A stretch of DNA of 12,701 bases from an uncultured Clostridia bacterium (GTDB lineage: Bacteria; Bacillota; Clostridia; Oscillospirales; Ruminococcaceae). The DNA lies in assembly GCA_947176675.1 (NCBI GenBank), contig CAMWRN010000044.1, positions 1 to 12,701 of the forward strand, written 5' to 3'. Both the position numbers and the translations under genes were made by a program. How positions within the stretch are numbered: the first letter of the stretch is position 1; the number at the start of each line of letters is the position of its first letter. Below the pieces are notes generated by a model. It searched no databases. It was not told where the DNA came from and saw only the letters and a list, made by a program, of their open reading frames with translations. This document shows positions 1 through 5,619 of the stretch, one piece after another.

Positions 1-40
1 AAAAAACAGTGGAAACGTCCCCAAATACGTTTCCACCGTT
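1..40 (-). terminator. Rho-independent terminator of metY
   Basis: Read on the minus strand, arms at 28-40 and 5-17 form a 13-bp stem with one G-U wobble around a 10-nt loop, followed by a run of six U at 6-1. It lies 16 nt beyond the metY stop codon. The hairpin plus U-tract is a textbook intrinsic terminator. Confidence 0.9.
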
Positions 41-56
41 CAAAATTACATACAAA

Positions 57-1355
57 TCACTTAATAGCCTTAAAGGCTTCGTCAAGGTCAAATATTATAT
101 CGTCGATATGCTCTGTGCCGATCGAAAGTCTGATAGTGTTCGGCTTGATACCCTGCTCCGCAAGCTCCGACTCGTTAAGCTGAGAATGAGTCGTAGACGC
201 GGGGTGAATAGCAAGAGACTTAACGTCCGCAACGTTTGCAAGAAGAGAGAACACCTTTAAATTGTCGATGAACTTCTGCGCGTCTTTCTCGCTGCCTTTG
301 ATCTCAAATGTGAAGATAGAACCTCCGCCGTTGGGGAAATATTTGTCGTACAGCCTTTTCTGCTCACCCGAGGCAAGATACGGGTGATTTACGTTCTCCA
401 CCTGCGGGTGCTTGGAAAGATACTCCACAACCTTCAAAGCATTTTCAACATGGCGTTCAACGCGCAGTGAAAGGGTCTCAAGTCCCTGCAAGAACATAAA
501 CGCATGGAACGGAGACAATGTCGCACCAGTGTCCCTGAGAAGAATAGCGCGTATCTTTGTGACAAACGCAGCCGCTCCCACAGCCTTGGTAAAGCTTATT
601 CCGTGGTAGCTGGGGTTAGGTTCTGTAAGGGAGGGGAACTTTCCGCTTGATTCCCAATCGAACTTTCCGCTGTCCACGATCACGCCGCCGATTGCTGTGC
701 CGTGTCCGCCGATAAATTTTGTTGCGGAATGAACGACGATATCCGCACCGTATTCAATAGGACGGACAAGATAGGGCGTACCGAAAGTATTGTCGATAAC
801 AAGCGGTATCTTATGTTTGTGGGCGATATCCGCAAGCTTTTCGATATCTATGATGTTGGAATTGGGATTTCCCAGAGTCTCGATAAAAATAGCCTTGGTG
901 TTGTCCTGCACCGCCTTGTCGAACGAGCCCTCCTCGTCGGGATCTACAAAAGTAGTGGTAATTCCGTACTGTGGAAGCGTATGTGCAAGCAGGTTATAAG
1001 TTCCGCCGTAGATTGTCTTTGCAGCAACGATGTGATCGCCGGCTCCCGCAAGGTTCTGGAAAGTGTAGGTTATCGCCGCCGCGCCCGAAGCAACGGCAAG
1101 TGCGGCAACTCCGCCCTCGAGAGCAGCTATCCTGCGCTCAAAAACGTCCTGTGTGGGATTGGTAAGTCTGCCGTAAATGTTGCCCGCATCAGTAAGATTG
1201 AACCGCGCCGCGGCGTGTTCCGAGTTGTGGAAAACATATGAGGATGTTGCGTAAATAGGCACTGCTCTTGCATCGGTTACCGGATCTGCGGTCTCCTGAC
1301 CGATGTGAAGCTGTTTAGTCTCAAATCTGAGTTTTCTTTCATTAAGTTCGCTCAT
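57..1355 (-). CDS. metY: O-acetylhomoserine sulfhydrylase (aminocarboxypropyltransferase)
   Basis: This is a cytoplasmic PLP-dependent enzyme of the Cys/Met metabolism family. The family makes homocysteine (or uses other thiols) from O-acetylhomoserine and sulfide, feeding methionine synthesis and sulfide assimilation. The 432-residue length is typical of MetY rather than the shorter MetB/MetC enzymes. Visible marks are the N-terminal TKQLHIGQ, YGRLTNPT near residue 61, the PLP-stacking region SGAAAITY near 90, the pocket VIDNTFGTPYLV near 186-197, and the Schiff-base lysine K213 in SATKFIGGHGT. The C-terminal substrate region contains SLAIHPASTTHSQL. The start is set by AAGGAG (1365-1370), 9 nt upstream. 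The gene is monocistronic: it has its own near-consensus promoter, a leader encoding a Cys-rich peptide, and a terminator. The family is certain; side activity as a cysteine synthase with O-acetylserine cannot be judged from sequence. Confidence 0.95.
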   Translation of the reverse strand: MSELNERKLRFETKQLHIGQETADPVTDARAVPIYATSSYVFHNSEHAAARFNLTDAGNIYGRLTNPTQDVFERRIAALEGGVAALAVASGAAAITYTFQNLAGAGDHIVAAKTIYGGTYNLLAHTLPQYGITTTFVDPDEEGSFDKAVQDNTKAIFIETLGNPNSNIIDIEKLADIAHKHKIPLVIDNTFGTPYLVRPIEYGADIVVHSATKFIGGHGTAIGGVIVDSGKFDWESSGKFPSLTEPNPSYHGISFTKAVGAAAFVTKIRAILLRDTGATLSPFHAFMFLQGLETLSLRVERHVENALKVVEYLSKHPQVENVNHPYLASGEQKRLYDKYFPNGGGSIFTFEIKGSEKDAQKFIDNLKVFSLLANVADVKSLAIHPASTTHSQLNESELAEQGIKPNTIRLSIGTEHIDDIIFDLDEAFKAIK

Positions 1356-1393
1356 GGTTAATTACTCCTTACTATGTATTAATGTATAATTTT

Positions 1394-1453
1394 TCAGCAG
1401 TTGGTTCGGATACAGCGGCACATTCGCCCGTAAATGATATTCACGGTTTTCAT
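1394..1453 (-). CDS. Cysteine-rich leader peptide (19 aa) upstream of metY
   Basis: A short ORF in the metY 5' leader encodes MKTVNIIYGRMCRCIRTNC and stops 38 nt before the metY start. Three of its last eight residues are cysteine (TGC, TGT, TGC), with Cys as the last sense codon. AAAGGA at 1463-1468 lies 9 nt upstream of the ATG, so it is translatable. An in-frame ATG six codons earlier (1471) has no Shine-Dalgarno and is less likely. A 5-bp hairpin (1459-1463 with 1443-1447) encloses the start codon. I infer that ribosome pausing at the Cys codons reports cysteinyl-tRNA supply and controls metY, as in known amino-acid leader peptides and Cys-rich leaders in other bacteria. No clear terminator/antiterminator pair is visible, so the mechanism (translational or transcriptional) is open. 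Conservation has not been checked. Confidence 0.6.
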   Translation of the reverse strand: MKTVNIIYGRMCRCIRTNC

Positions 1454-1505
1454 AACAGACCGTCCTTTCATTACATATCAAATCGGTATGTTTAGTATGG
1501 TATTT

Positions 1506-1534
1506 ATTATACAGCCTGTTTTTTCATTTGTCAA
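1506..1534 (-). promoter_or_regulatory. metY sigma-A promoter
   Basis: On the minus strand a perfect -35 TTGACA (1534-1529), a 17-nt spacer and a perfect -10 TATAAT (1511-1506) predict a start site near 1499. This gives a leader of about 144 nt. Such a strong core promoter suggests that control is exerted after initiation or by a bound repressor. Confidence 0.9.
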
Positions 1535-1563
1535 GTGATTTCATATAATTTTAGTAGGATTTA

Positions 1564-1591
1564 AATAATTTGTAACATTTTACAAATTATT
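1564..1591 (-). repeat. Perfect 12-bp AT-rich inverted repeat upstream of the metY promoter
   Basis: AATAATTTGTAA (1564-1575) and TTACAAATTATT (1580-1591) are perfectly complementary around a 4-nt loop. The centre lies about 80 bp upstream of the predicted metY start site, after the spo0A terminator. It has no U-tract reading toward metY, so it looks more like a dyad DNA-binding site than a terminator. On the plus strand a GGCGGG and a run of six T follow it, but no plus-strand gene ends here. Confidence 0.5.
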
Positions 1592-1616
1592 GGCGGGTTT
1601 TTTATTTATAACTTAC

Positions 1617-1646
1617 AAAAGCCGGGGACAGAAAAATGTCCCCGGC
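1617..1646 (-). terminator. Rho-independent terminator of spo0A
   Basis: A perfect 10-bp GC-rich stem (1637-1646 with 1621-1630) surrounds a 6-nt loop and is followed on the minus strand by UUUU. It lies 23 nt after the spo0A stop. The U-tract is short, but the stem is very stable. Confidence 0.8.
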
Positions 1647-1669
1647 CTGTAAATTTGTATTTTTATTTA

Positions 1670-2464
1670 TTACTTTACCGCTTTTTCCTTTTCCTTTCTT
1701 TTGCCGGTAAGTCTGAACCTCAGACGAAGGTTGTCCGTAATAAGTGCAATAAATTCGGAATTGGTAGGTTTTCCCTTTCCTACGCTTACAGTGTAGCCGA
1801 ACATTCCGTTAAGTACGTCGATATCGCCCCTGTCCCAAGCGGTTTCGATAGCGTGGCGTATAGCACGTTCAACACGCGACGCCGTTGTATCAAATCTTTC
1901 CGCAATAGTGGGATAGAGCAGCTTTGTAATACTCTCAAGCATTTCTTCGTCGCCGAGCGAAAGAATGATCGCCTCGCGCAGATAGTGATAACCTTTTATG
2001 TGGGCGGGTATGCCCATCTGGTGAAGAACGTCCGTTACAACGATCTCGATCTGCGAGCTGCTGTCAGCGGAAAACGAAAGAGATTCCACGGATGTGGCGG
2101 ATATCCTGCCGACAACGCCGAGAAAGCTTTCCGCGTCAAAGGGCTTCAGCATAAAGTATGCATTATAAAAAGACATTATCTCCTTTTCCATAAAAGCGTT
2201 TTTGTAGAACGAAGAAACGATAAAAAAGGGTTTCTTAACCTGCTCGGAATTGATCTGATTGATAACGCCTACGGCATCGGTGCCTGTCATAACCATATCG
2301 CAGAGCACTATGTCCGGTTCGTAATCTCTTATTTCCTCCGTGAGAGCGCCGCCGTCCGCGCGGCATACCCTGAATTTGTAGCCCGCCATCTCAATATTTT
2401 TGTAGAACGTCTCGCCGTAATCGCAGCCGATGTCACAGATCAGAATTTTAGTGTTGTTTGCCAT
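1670..2464 (-). CDS. spo0A: Spo0A-type sporulation master regulator with degenerate receiver
   Basis: Spo0A is the phosphorylated DNA-binding master regulator of sporulation entry in Firmicutes. This 264-residue protein has an N-terminal receiver (about 5-125) and a Spo0A C-terminal domain (about 150-255). The latter retains the signature motifs GIPAHIKGYHYLREAI, SITKLLYP, TASRVERAIRHAIE and GKPTNSEFIALI, close to the Bacillus protein. The receiver keeps the phosphoacceptor D56 in IVLCDMVM and K107 in MLKPFD. The usual acidic pair before the loop is C10-D11 instead of D10-D11, the following N-R-E is lost, and the proline after the phosphosite is replaced by T. The start at ATG 2464 is set by AGGAGG (2474-2479); the longer in-frame start 11 codons upstream has no ribosome site. 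The 0A boxes upstream suggest autoregulation. Identity is firm from the C-terminus; whether it is phosphorylated normally is uncertain. Confidence 0.93.
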   Translation of the reverse strand: MANNTKILICDIGCDYGETFYKNIEMAGYKFRVCRADGGALTEEIRDYEPDIVLCDMVMTGTDAVGVINQINSEQVKKPFFIVSSFYKNAFMEKEIMSFYNAYFMLKPFDAESFLGVVGRISATSVESLSFSADSSSQIEIVVTDVLHQMGIPAHIKGYHYLREAIILSLGDEEMLESITKLLYPTIAERFDTTASRVERAIRHAIETAWDRGDIDVLNGMFGYTVSVGKGKPTNSEFIALITDNLRLRFRLTGKRKEKEKAVK

Positions 2465-2497
2465 GCTGAAGTACCTCCTGTTATTTTTACTTACCAT

Positions 2498-2526
2498 ATT
2501 TTACCATAAAACTCTTTGAAAATCAA
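2498..2526 (-). promoter_or_regulatory. spo0A promoter
   Basis: The minus strand shows -35 TTGATT (2526-2521), a 17-nt spacer and -10 TAAAAT (2503-2498), placing the start site about 27 nt before the spo0A start codon. A 0A-like box abuts the -35 on its upstream side, consistent with direct activation. I saw no convincing sigma-H promoter. Confidence 0.65.
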
Positions 2527-2531
2527 TAGCT

Positions 2532-2538
2532 TTTGACA
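2532..2538 (-). promoter_or_regulatory. Near-consensus 0A box at the spo0A promoter
   Basis: TGTCAAA on the minus strand differs from the known Spo0A box TGTCGAA at one base. It sits 5 bp upstream of the spo0A -35 element, where an activator would contact RNA polymerase. A 7-bp motif with one mismatch is weak alone; its position makes it worth listing. Confidence 0.4.
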
Positions 2539-2626
2539 AAAATTTCCTATAAAAAATTCTTCCCAAAACAGCATAATGTCCGTCAAAGCACGTATTTACG
2601 GCATTTTTCTCCAAAATAGCGTCACA

Positions 2627-2633
2627 TTCGACA
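2627..2633 (-). promoter_or_regulatory. Perfect 0A box (TGTCGAA) upstream of spo0A
   Basis: TGTCGAA on the minus strand matches the established Spo0A binding box exactly. It lies about 100 bp upstream of the spo0A -35. Together with the near-match at 2532-2538 it suggests autoregulation, as is known for spo0A in Bacillus. Confidence 0.45.
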
Positions 2634-2722
2634 AAAAATTTTTTGGCAGAAAGATATGCAGATTTCCAAATATCAGCCAACAAAAAGATCTTGCCGTTGA
2701 AAAGCTCTGCGGGAACAATATA

Positions 2723-2759
2723 AAAACCGCTGTATGCCTTTAAAACAGCATACAGCGGG
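2723..2759 (-). terminator. Rho-independent terminator of the XRE gene
   Basis: A perfect 11-bp stem (2749-2759 with 2728-2738) with a 10-nt loop is followed on the minus strand by UUUUU (2727-2723). It starts 18 nt after the stop codon of the XRE gene. Confidence 0.9.
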
Positions 2760-2777
2760 ATACATCAGACCGTTCCG

Positions 2778-3020
2778 CTATTCGATCTCCTGTTCGAGCT
2801 CGTCAAAAACATGAGAAGTGAAGAAATCGATCAAAGATATCTCAAGACCATCGCAAAGCATTTTAATGGTGGCAATACCGGGATTCTTGCTTACCCCGTA
2901 AATGATATTTTTAATAGTTGAGGGCGGCACACCCGATATATACGCAAGAGCGTTTATCGTTATACCGCGTTCGCTGCAAAGTTCCGTTATCCTTGCAGCA
3001 ACGGCAGGCTGTATTTTCAT
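2778..3020 (-). CDS. Small XRE-family HTH transcriptional regulator
   Basis: An 80-residue protein consisting almost wholly of a lambda-repressor-like (Cro/C1, HTH_3) DNA-binding domain. Helices 2-3 run through about residues 20-42 (ITINALAYISGVPPSTIKNI), and the tail after the domain is short and acidic (DELEQEIE). There is no sensor domain, so it presumably acts as a dimeric repressor controlled by level or partner. The start ATG at 3020 has GGAGG with a 5-nt gap. It is monocistronic with its own terminator and divergent from the amino acid transporter. Two perfect 14-bp palindromes and a repeated GACTATATATA half-site lie in the shared intergenic region, so autoregulation, and perhaps control of the divergent operon, is plausible but inferred. 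Target genes cannot be named. Confidence 0.85.
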   Translation of the reverse strand: MKIQPAVAARITELCSERGITINALAYISGVPPSTIKNIIYGVSKNPGIATIKMLCDGLEISLIDFFTSHVFDELEQEIE

Positions 3021-3042
3021 ACTTACCTCCGACTATATATAA

Positions 3043-3056
3043 ACTTATTAATAAGT
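3043..3056. promoter_or_regulatory. Palindrome ACTTATTAATAAGT, candidate operator
   Basis: A perfect 14-bp palindrome 22 bp upstream of the XRE start codon. It overlaps a possible minus-strand -10 (TATACT, 3059-3054; its -35 is poor), so a bound repressor would block the XRE promoter. Confidence 0.4.
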
Positions 3057-3081
3057 ATATCGCAGAAAAGAAAAAATGTTC

Positions 3082-3095
3082 GACTATATATAGTC
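3082..3095. promoter_or_regulatory. Palindrome GACTATATATAGTC, candidate operator
   Basis: A perfect 14-bp palindrome in the XRE/transporter intergenic region. Its left part, with one flanking base (CGACTATATATA), recurs at 3030-3041 beside the XRE ribosome binding site, 51 bp away or close to five helical turns. The pair is a candidate for cooperative binding by the XRE protein. Confidence 0.45.
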
Positions 3096-3154
3096 TACAT
3101 AAAATTATACATATATACATACCATGTGAATATTTCATAAAAGCGTACAAATTA

Positions 3155-3182
3155 TTGACAGTAATTTAAATGTATCTAAAAT
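3155..3182 (+). promoter_or_regulatory. Distal promoter of the amino acid ABC operon
   Basis: Perfect -35 TTGACA (3155-3160), a 16-nt spacer and -10 TAAAAT (3177-3182). Confidence 0.6.
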
Positions 3183-3194
3183 GCCTCTCGGTAC

Positions 3195-3223
3195 TTGCAA
3201 AAAAAATAAATATACTGTATAAT
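3195..3223 (+). promoter_or_regulatory. Proximal promoter of the amino acid ABC operon
   Basis: -35 TTGCAA (3195-3200), a 17-nt spacer and a perfect -10 TATAAT (3218-3223) give a start site near 3230 and a leader of about 30 nt. The two promoters partly overlap, so they may be alternative or mutually exclusive. Confidence 0.7.
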
Positions 3224-3259
3224 ATAGGGTATTGTGAAAATTTAAAGGAGAGATTCATT

Positions 3260-3997
3260 ATGAAGTTAAGCAAAATCCTCTGCGGCGCGCTTGCCGCTGT
3301 TATGACCCTGTCTATGGCAGGCTGCGGAGAAAAAAAGAAAGACGTTCTCGTTATGGCTACCAACGCGGAGTTCCCTCCCTATGAGTACCGCGAGGGCGAT
3401 CAGATCGTAGGCATCGACGCCGAGATCGCACAGGCTATAGCGGATGATCTTGGTCTTGAACTTGTTATCGAGGACATGGCTTTCGATTCTCTTATCGCTG
3501 CCGTTCAGTCGGGCAAAGCAGATATGGTTCTTGCGGGAATGACCGTAAGAGAGGACAGACTGGAAAACGTTAATTTTTCCGATCCTTATACAACTGCGGC
3601 TCAGGTAGTAATTGTAAAAGACGGTTCCTCTGTCACTTCTCCCGCTGATCTTGTAGGTAAAAAAGTCGGCGTTCAGCTTGGTACTACAGGCGACTCATAC
3701 GCGGAAGACATTGAGGACGTTACCGTGGAGCGTTTTAATAAGGGCTTTGAAGCTGTACAGTCACTGCTTCAGGATAAGGTTGACGCGGTTATAATTGACC
3801 GTGAGCCCGCAAAGGTCTTTGTTTCCGAAAACGAGGGGCTTATCATTCTCGACGAGGAGTACACTCTTGAAGATTATGCCATAGCTATCGCAAAGGAAAA
3901 CAACGAACTGCTTGAACAGGTAAACGCTTCGCTGGCTAAGCTTAAAGAATCCGGTAAGCTCAAGGAGATTGAAGACAAATATATCAACGCCGACTGA
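3260..3997 (+). CDS. Amino acid ABC transporter, substrate-binding lipoprotein
   Basis: An extracellular receptor of a polar amino acid importer, solute-binding family 3 (PBPb fold). The 245-residue protein has a lysine-rich N-terminus, a hydrophobic signal (about 5-20) and a lipobox LSMAGC, giving a lipid anchor at C22. The mature part begins with VLVMATNAEFPPYEY, typical of the family, and has AGMTVREDRLENVNFSDPY in lobe 1, where the arginine usually holds the ligand carboxylate. It also has the crossover VGVQLGTTGDSYA and the returning IDREPA segment. Start ATG 3260 has AAGGAG 8 nt upstream; the longer in-frame start would span both promoters and remove the signal peptide from the N-terminus. 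First gene of a three-gene operon. The ligand (glutamine, basic amino acid or cystine) cannot be fixed from sequence. Confidence 0.93.
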   Translation: MKLSKILCGALAAVMTLSMAGCGEKKKDVLVMATNAEFPPYEYREGDQIVGIDAEIAQAIADDLGLELVIEDMAFDSLIAAVQSGKADMVLAGMTVREDRLENVNFSDPYTTAAQVVIVKDGSSVTSPADLVGKKVGVQLGTTGDSYAEDIEDVTVERFNKGFEAVQSLLQDKVDAVIIDREPAKVFVSENEGLIILDEEYTLEDYAIAIAKENNELLEQVNASLAKLKESGKLKEIEDKYINAD

Positions 3998-4040
3998 TTC
4001 GTCAAAAAGCCGAAAGGCGAAGACGTGAAAGGATTAATTT

Positions 4041-4742
4041 ATGCCCGAATGGTTTGAGAAACTGACACACAAATTCTACCTTAATTTTATCAAGGACGAC
4101 CGCTGGATATATATTACCCGCGGTCTCCGTACCACGGTGATGATAACGGTGTTCGCGCTGATACTGGGCGTTGCGCTGGGTTTTATTGTGGCGATAATAC
4201 GCTCTGCCCATGACAAGACCGGCAAGCTGAAGATCGCGAATTTTATATGCCGCGTTTATCTTACGGTTATCCGCGGCACTCCCGTCGTAGTACAGCTCCT
4301 TATCATTTACTACGGCATTTTCGCGTCGGTAACGATCGAGAAAATGGTAGTTGCGGTCATTGCTTTCGGCGTAAACTCCGGAGCATATGTTGCTGAAATT
4401 GTACGAAGCGGAATAATGTCCATAGACAAGGGACAGCTCGAAGCTGGACGCAGTCTCGGCTTCAGCTACGCCCAGACTATGGTGTACATAATTATACCGC
4501 AGGCGTTCAAGAACGTCCTGCCCGCGCTGGGAAACGAGCTTATCGTTCTTCTTAAGGAGACCTCCGTGTCGGGCTATATTGCTATGGAAGATCTCACCAA
4601 GGGCGGAGATATTATCCGAAGCCGTACCTTTGACGCAATGATGCCGCTGCTTGCAGTCGCAGCAATTTACCTTATTGTGGTAATATTGCTGGAATTCCTT
4701 GTGGGCAAGCTTGAAAGGAGGCTGAGAAACAGTGACCACTAA
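4041..4742 (+). CDS. Amino acid ABC transporter, permease
   Basis: Membrane subunit of the HisM/GlnP class, expected to work as a homodimer since only one permease is encoded. The 233 residues show an amphipathic N-terminus, about five membrane segments (near 32-53, 68-95, 102-120, 150-175 and 200-222) and the conserved RGTPVVVQLLIIYYG after the second. The EAA cytoplasmic loop (EAGRSLGFSYAQTMVYIIIP, 134-153) docks to the ATPase. AAAGGA lies 7 nt before the ATG. It follows the lipoprotein by 43 nt, a gap containing a small GCC-GAAA-GGC hairpin, and overlaps the ATPase gene by 11 nt, implying translational coupling. Confidence 0.95.
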   Translation: MPEWFEKLTHKFYLNFIKDDRWIYITRGLRTTVMITVFALILGVALGFIVAIIRSAHDKTGKLKIANFICRVYLTVIRGTPVVVQLLIIYYGIFASVTIEKMVVAVIAFGVNSGAYVAEIVRSGIMSIDKGQLEAGRSLGFSYAQTMVYIIIPQAFKNVLPALGNELIVLLKETSVSGYIAMEDLTKGGDIIRSRTFDAMMPLLAVAAIYLIVVILLEFLVGKLERRLRNSDH

Positions 4743-5499
4743 CGTTTCTAACTCTTCCGACGGAAATGTCCTTATTCATGTGGACGGTCTGAAAAAAAAG
4801 TTCGACGGAATGGAAAATCACGCACTGAACGGCGTTTCAACGGAAATACGTCAGGGCGAGGTGGTGTTCGTGGTAGGACCGTCGGGTTCGGGCAAAAGCA
4901 CGTTCCTGCGCTGCCTCAACCTGCTTGAAGAGCCTACGGAGGGCACTATCCTTTTTGAGGGCGTGGACATCACCGACAAAACGAACGACATAAATCTGCA
5001 CAGACGGAAGATCGGCATGGTTTTTCAGCAATTCAACCTGTTTCCTCATATGACGGTAATGAGAAATCTTACCATTGCACCAATGAAACTTTTGGGAATT
5101 TCAAAGGAGGAAGCCGAAAAAAACGCTTCGGAGCTGCTTGAAAGAGTGGGACTTCTGAGCCGCGCGGACGCATACCCCAATCAGCTTTCGGGAGGTCAGA
5201 AGCAGCGTATCGCCATCGTGCGTGCGCTGTGCATGAAGCCTGACGTTATGCTGTTTGACGAGCCTACGTCGGCTCTCGACCCGGAAATGGTAGGCGAGGT
5301 ACTGGCAGTTATGCGCGAGCTTGCGGAGGACAACATGACAATGGTCGTTGTAACTCACGAAATGGCTTTCGCAAAGGAAGTTGCAAGCCGTATCCTCTTT
5401 ATGGCTGAAGGTCAGATCGTGGAGGAAAACCCTCCCGAGGAGTTCTTCAGCAATCCCAAGAGCGAGAGATTGAAAAGCTTTTTGAGCAAGATCATCTAA
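4732..5499 (+). CDS. Amino acid ABC transporter, ATP-binding protein
   Basis: Cytoplasmic ATPase of the GlnQ/HisP (polar amino acid uptake) group, which powers the importer formed with the two preceding genes. The 255 residues contain Walker A GPSGSGKST (49-57), the Q-loop at VFQQFN (about 99), the signature LSGGQKQR (152-159), Walker B VMLFDEPT (172-179), the D-loop SALD and H-loop H209 in VVTHEM. All catalytic residues are intact. Translation starts at GTG 4732, supported by GAAAGGAGG upstream and by the ATPase-specific N-terminus. The GTG start and the 11-nt overlap with the permease suggest stoichiometric coupling. The N-terminus has about 14 extra Ser/Asn-rich residues before the core fold. 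Confidence 0.95.
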   Translation: MTTNVSNSSDGNVLIHVDGLKKKFDGMENHALNGVSTEIRQGEVVFVVGPSGSGKSTFLRCLNLLEEPTEGTILFEGVDITDKTNDINLHRRKIGMVFQQFNLFPHMTVMRNLTIAPMKLLGISKEEAEKNASELLERVGLLSRADAYPNQLSGGQKQRIAIVRALCMKPDVMLFDEPTSALDPEMVGEVLAVMRELAEDNMTMVVVTHEMAFAKEVASRILFMAEGQIVEENPPEEFFSNPKSERLKSFLSKII

Positions 5500-5523
5500 T
5501 CCTGACTTCTAATAAAGTCAGGA
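5500..5523 (+). terminator. Hairpin immediately after the ABC operon
   Basis: A perfect 9-bp stem (5500-5508 with 5515-5523) with a 6-nt loop begins directly after the ATPase stop codon. No U-tract follows, so it may protect the 3' end of the message rather than terminate. Confidence 0.45.
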
Positions 5524-5573
5524 GCTCAGCACATAAAAGCAGCGGTTCGGGAAATCCTAACTAATAATTATTC

Positions 5574-5600
5574 GGGCGGCTTGTTGCCGCCCTTATTTAT
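5574..5600 (+). terminator. Terminator or attenuator before the AEC transporter gene
   Basis: GGGCGGC (5574-5580) and GCCGCCC (5586-5592) form a perfect 7-bp GC stem around UUGUU, followed by UUAUUUAU. It ends 19 nt before the next start codon. It probably ends the ABC operon, but because no clear promoter separates it from the AEC gene it could also act as an attenuator allowing partial read-through. Confidence 0.7.
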
Positions 5601-5619
5601 GGAAAACGGAGGAACAGGA

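Noticed and set aside
702..1241. 179-codon plus-strand frame opposite metY
   Set aside because: Antisense shadow of a clearly identified enzyme gene, with no promoter, ribosome site or domain pattern.
1356..1499. SAM riboswitch or T-box in the metY leader
   Set aside because: The leader has neither a T-box core motif (AGGGTGGNACCGCG) nor SAM-riboswitch-like helices and a terminator; the Cys-rich ORF accounts for it better.
1655..2509. Long 284-codon open frame on the plus strand opposite spo0A
   Set aside because: It is the antisense shadow of spo0A: no ribosome site, no recognisable domain, and it reads through the spo0A terminator hairpin and gene.
2501..2683. 60-codon minus-strand frame upstream of spo0A
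   Set aside because: Needs a TTG start without a Shine-Dalgarno, has no family resemblance, and occupies the spo0A promoter and 0A boxes.
2911..3150. 79-codon minus-strand frame overlapping the XRE gene
   Set aside because: Its end overlaps the XRE coding region in another frame and its start lies in AT-rich operator DNA; composition is unlike a real protein.
4739..4742. Possible frameshift at the permease/ATPase junction
   Set aside because: Both proteins are full length with intact ends; the 11-nt overlap with a GTG start and strong GGAGG is ordinary translational coupling.
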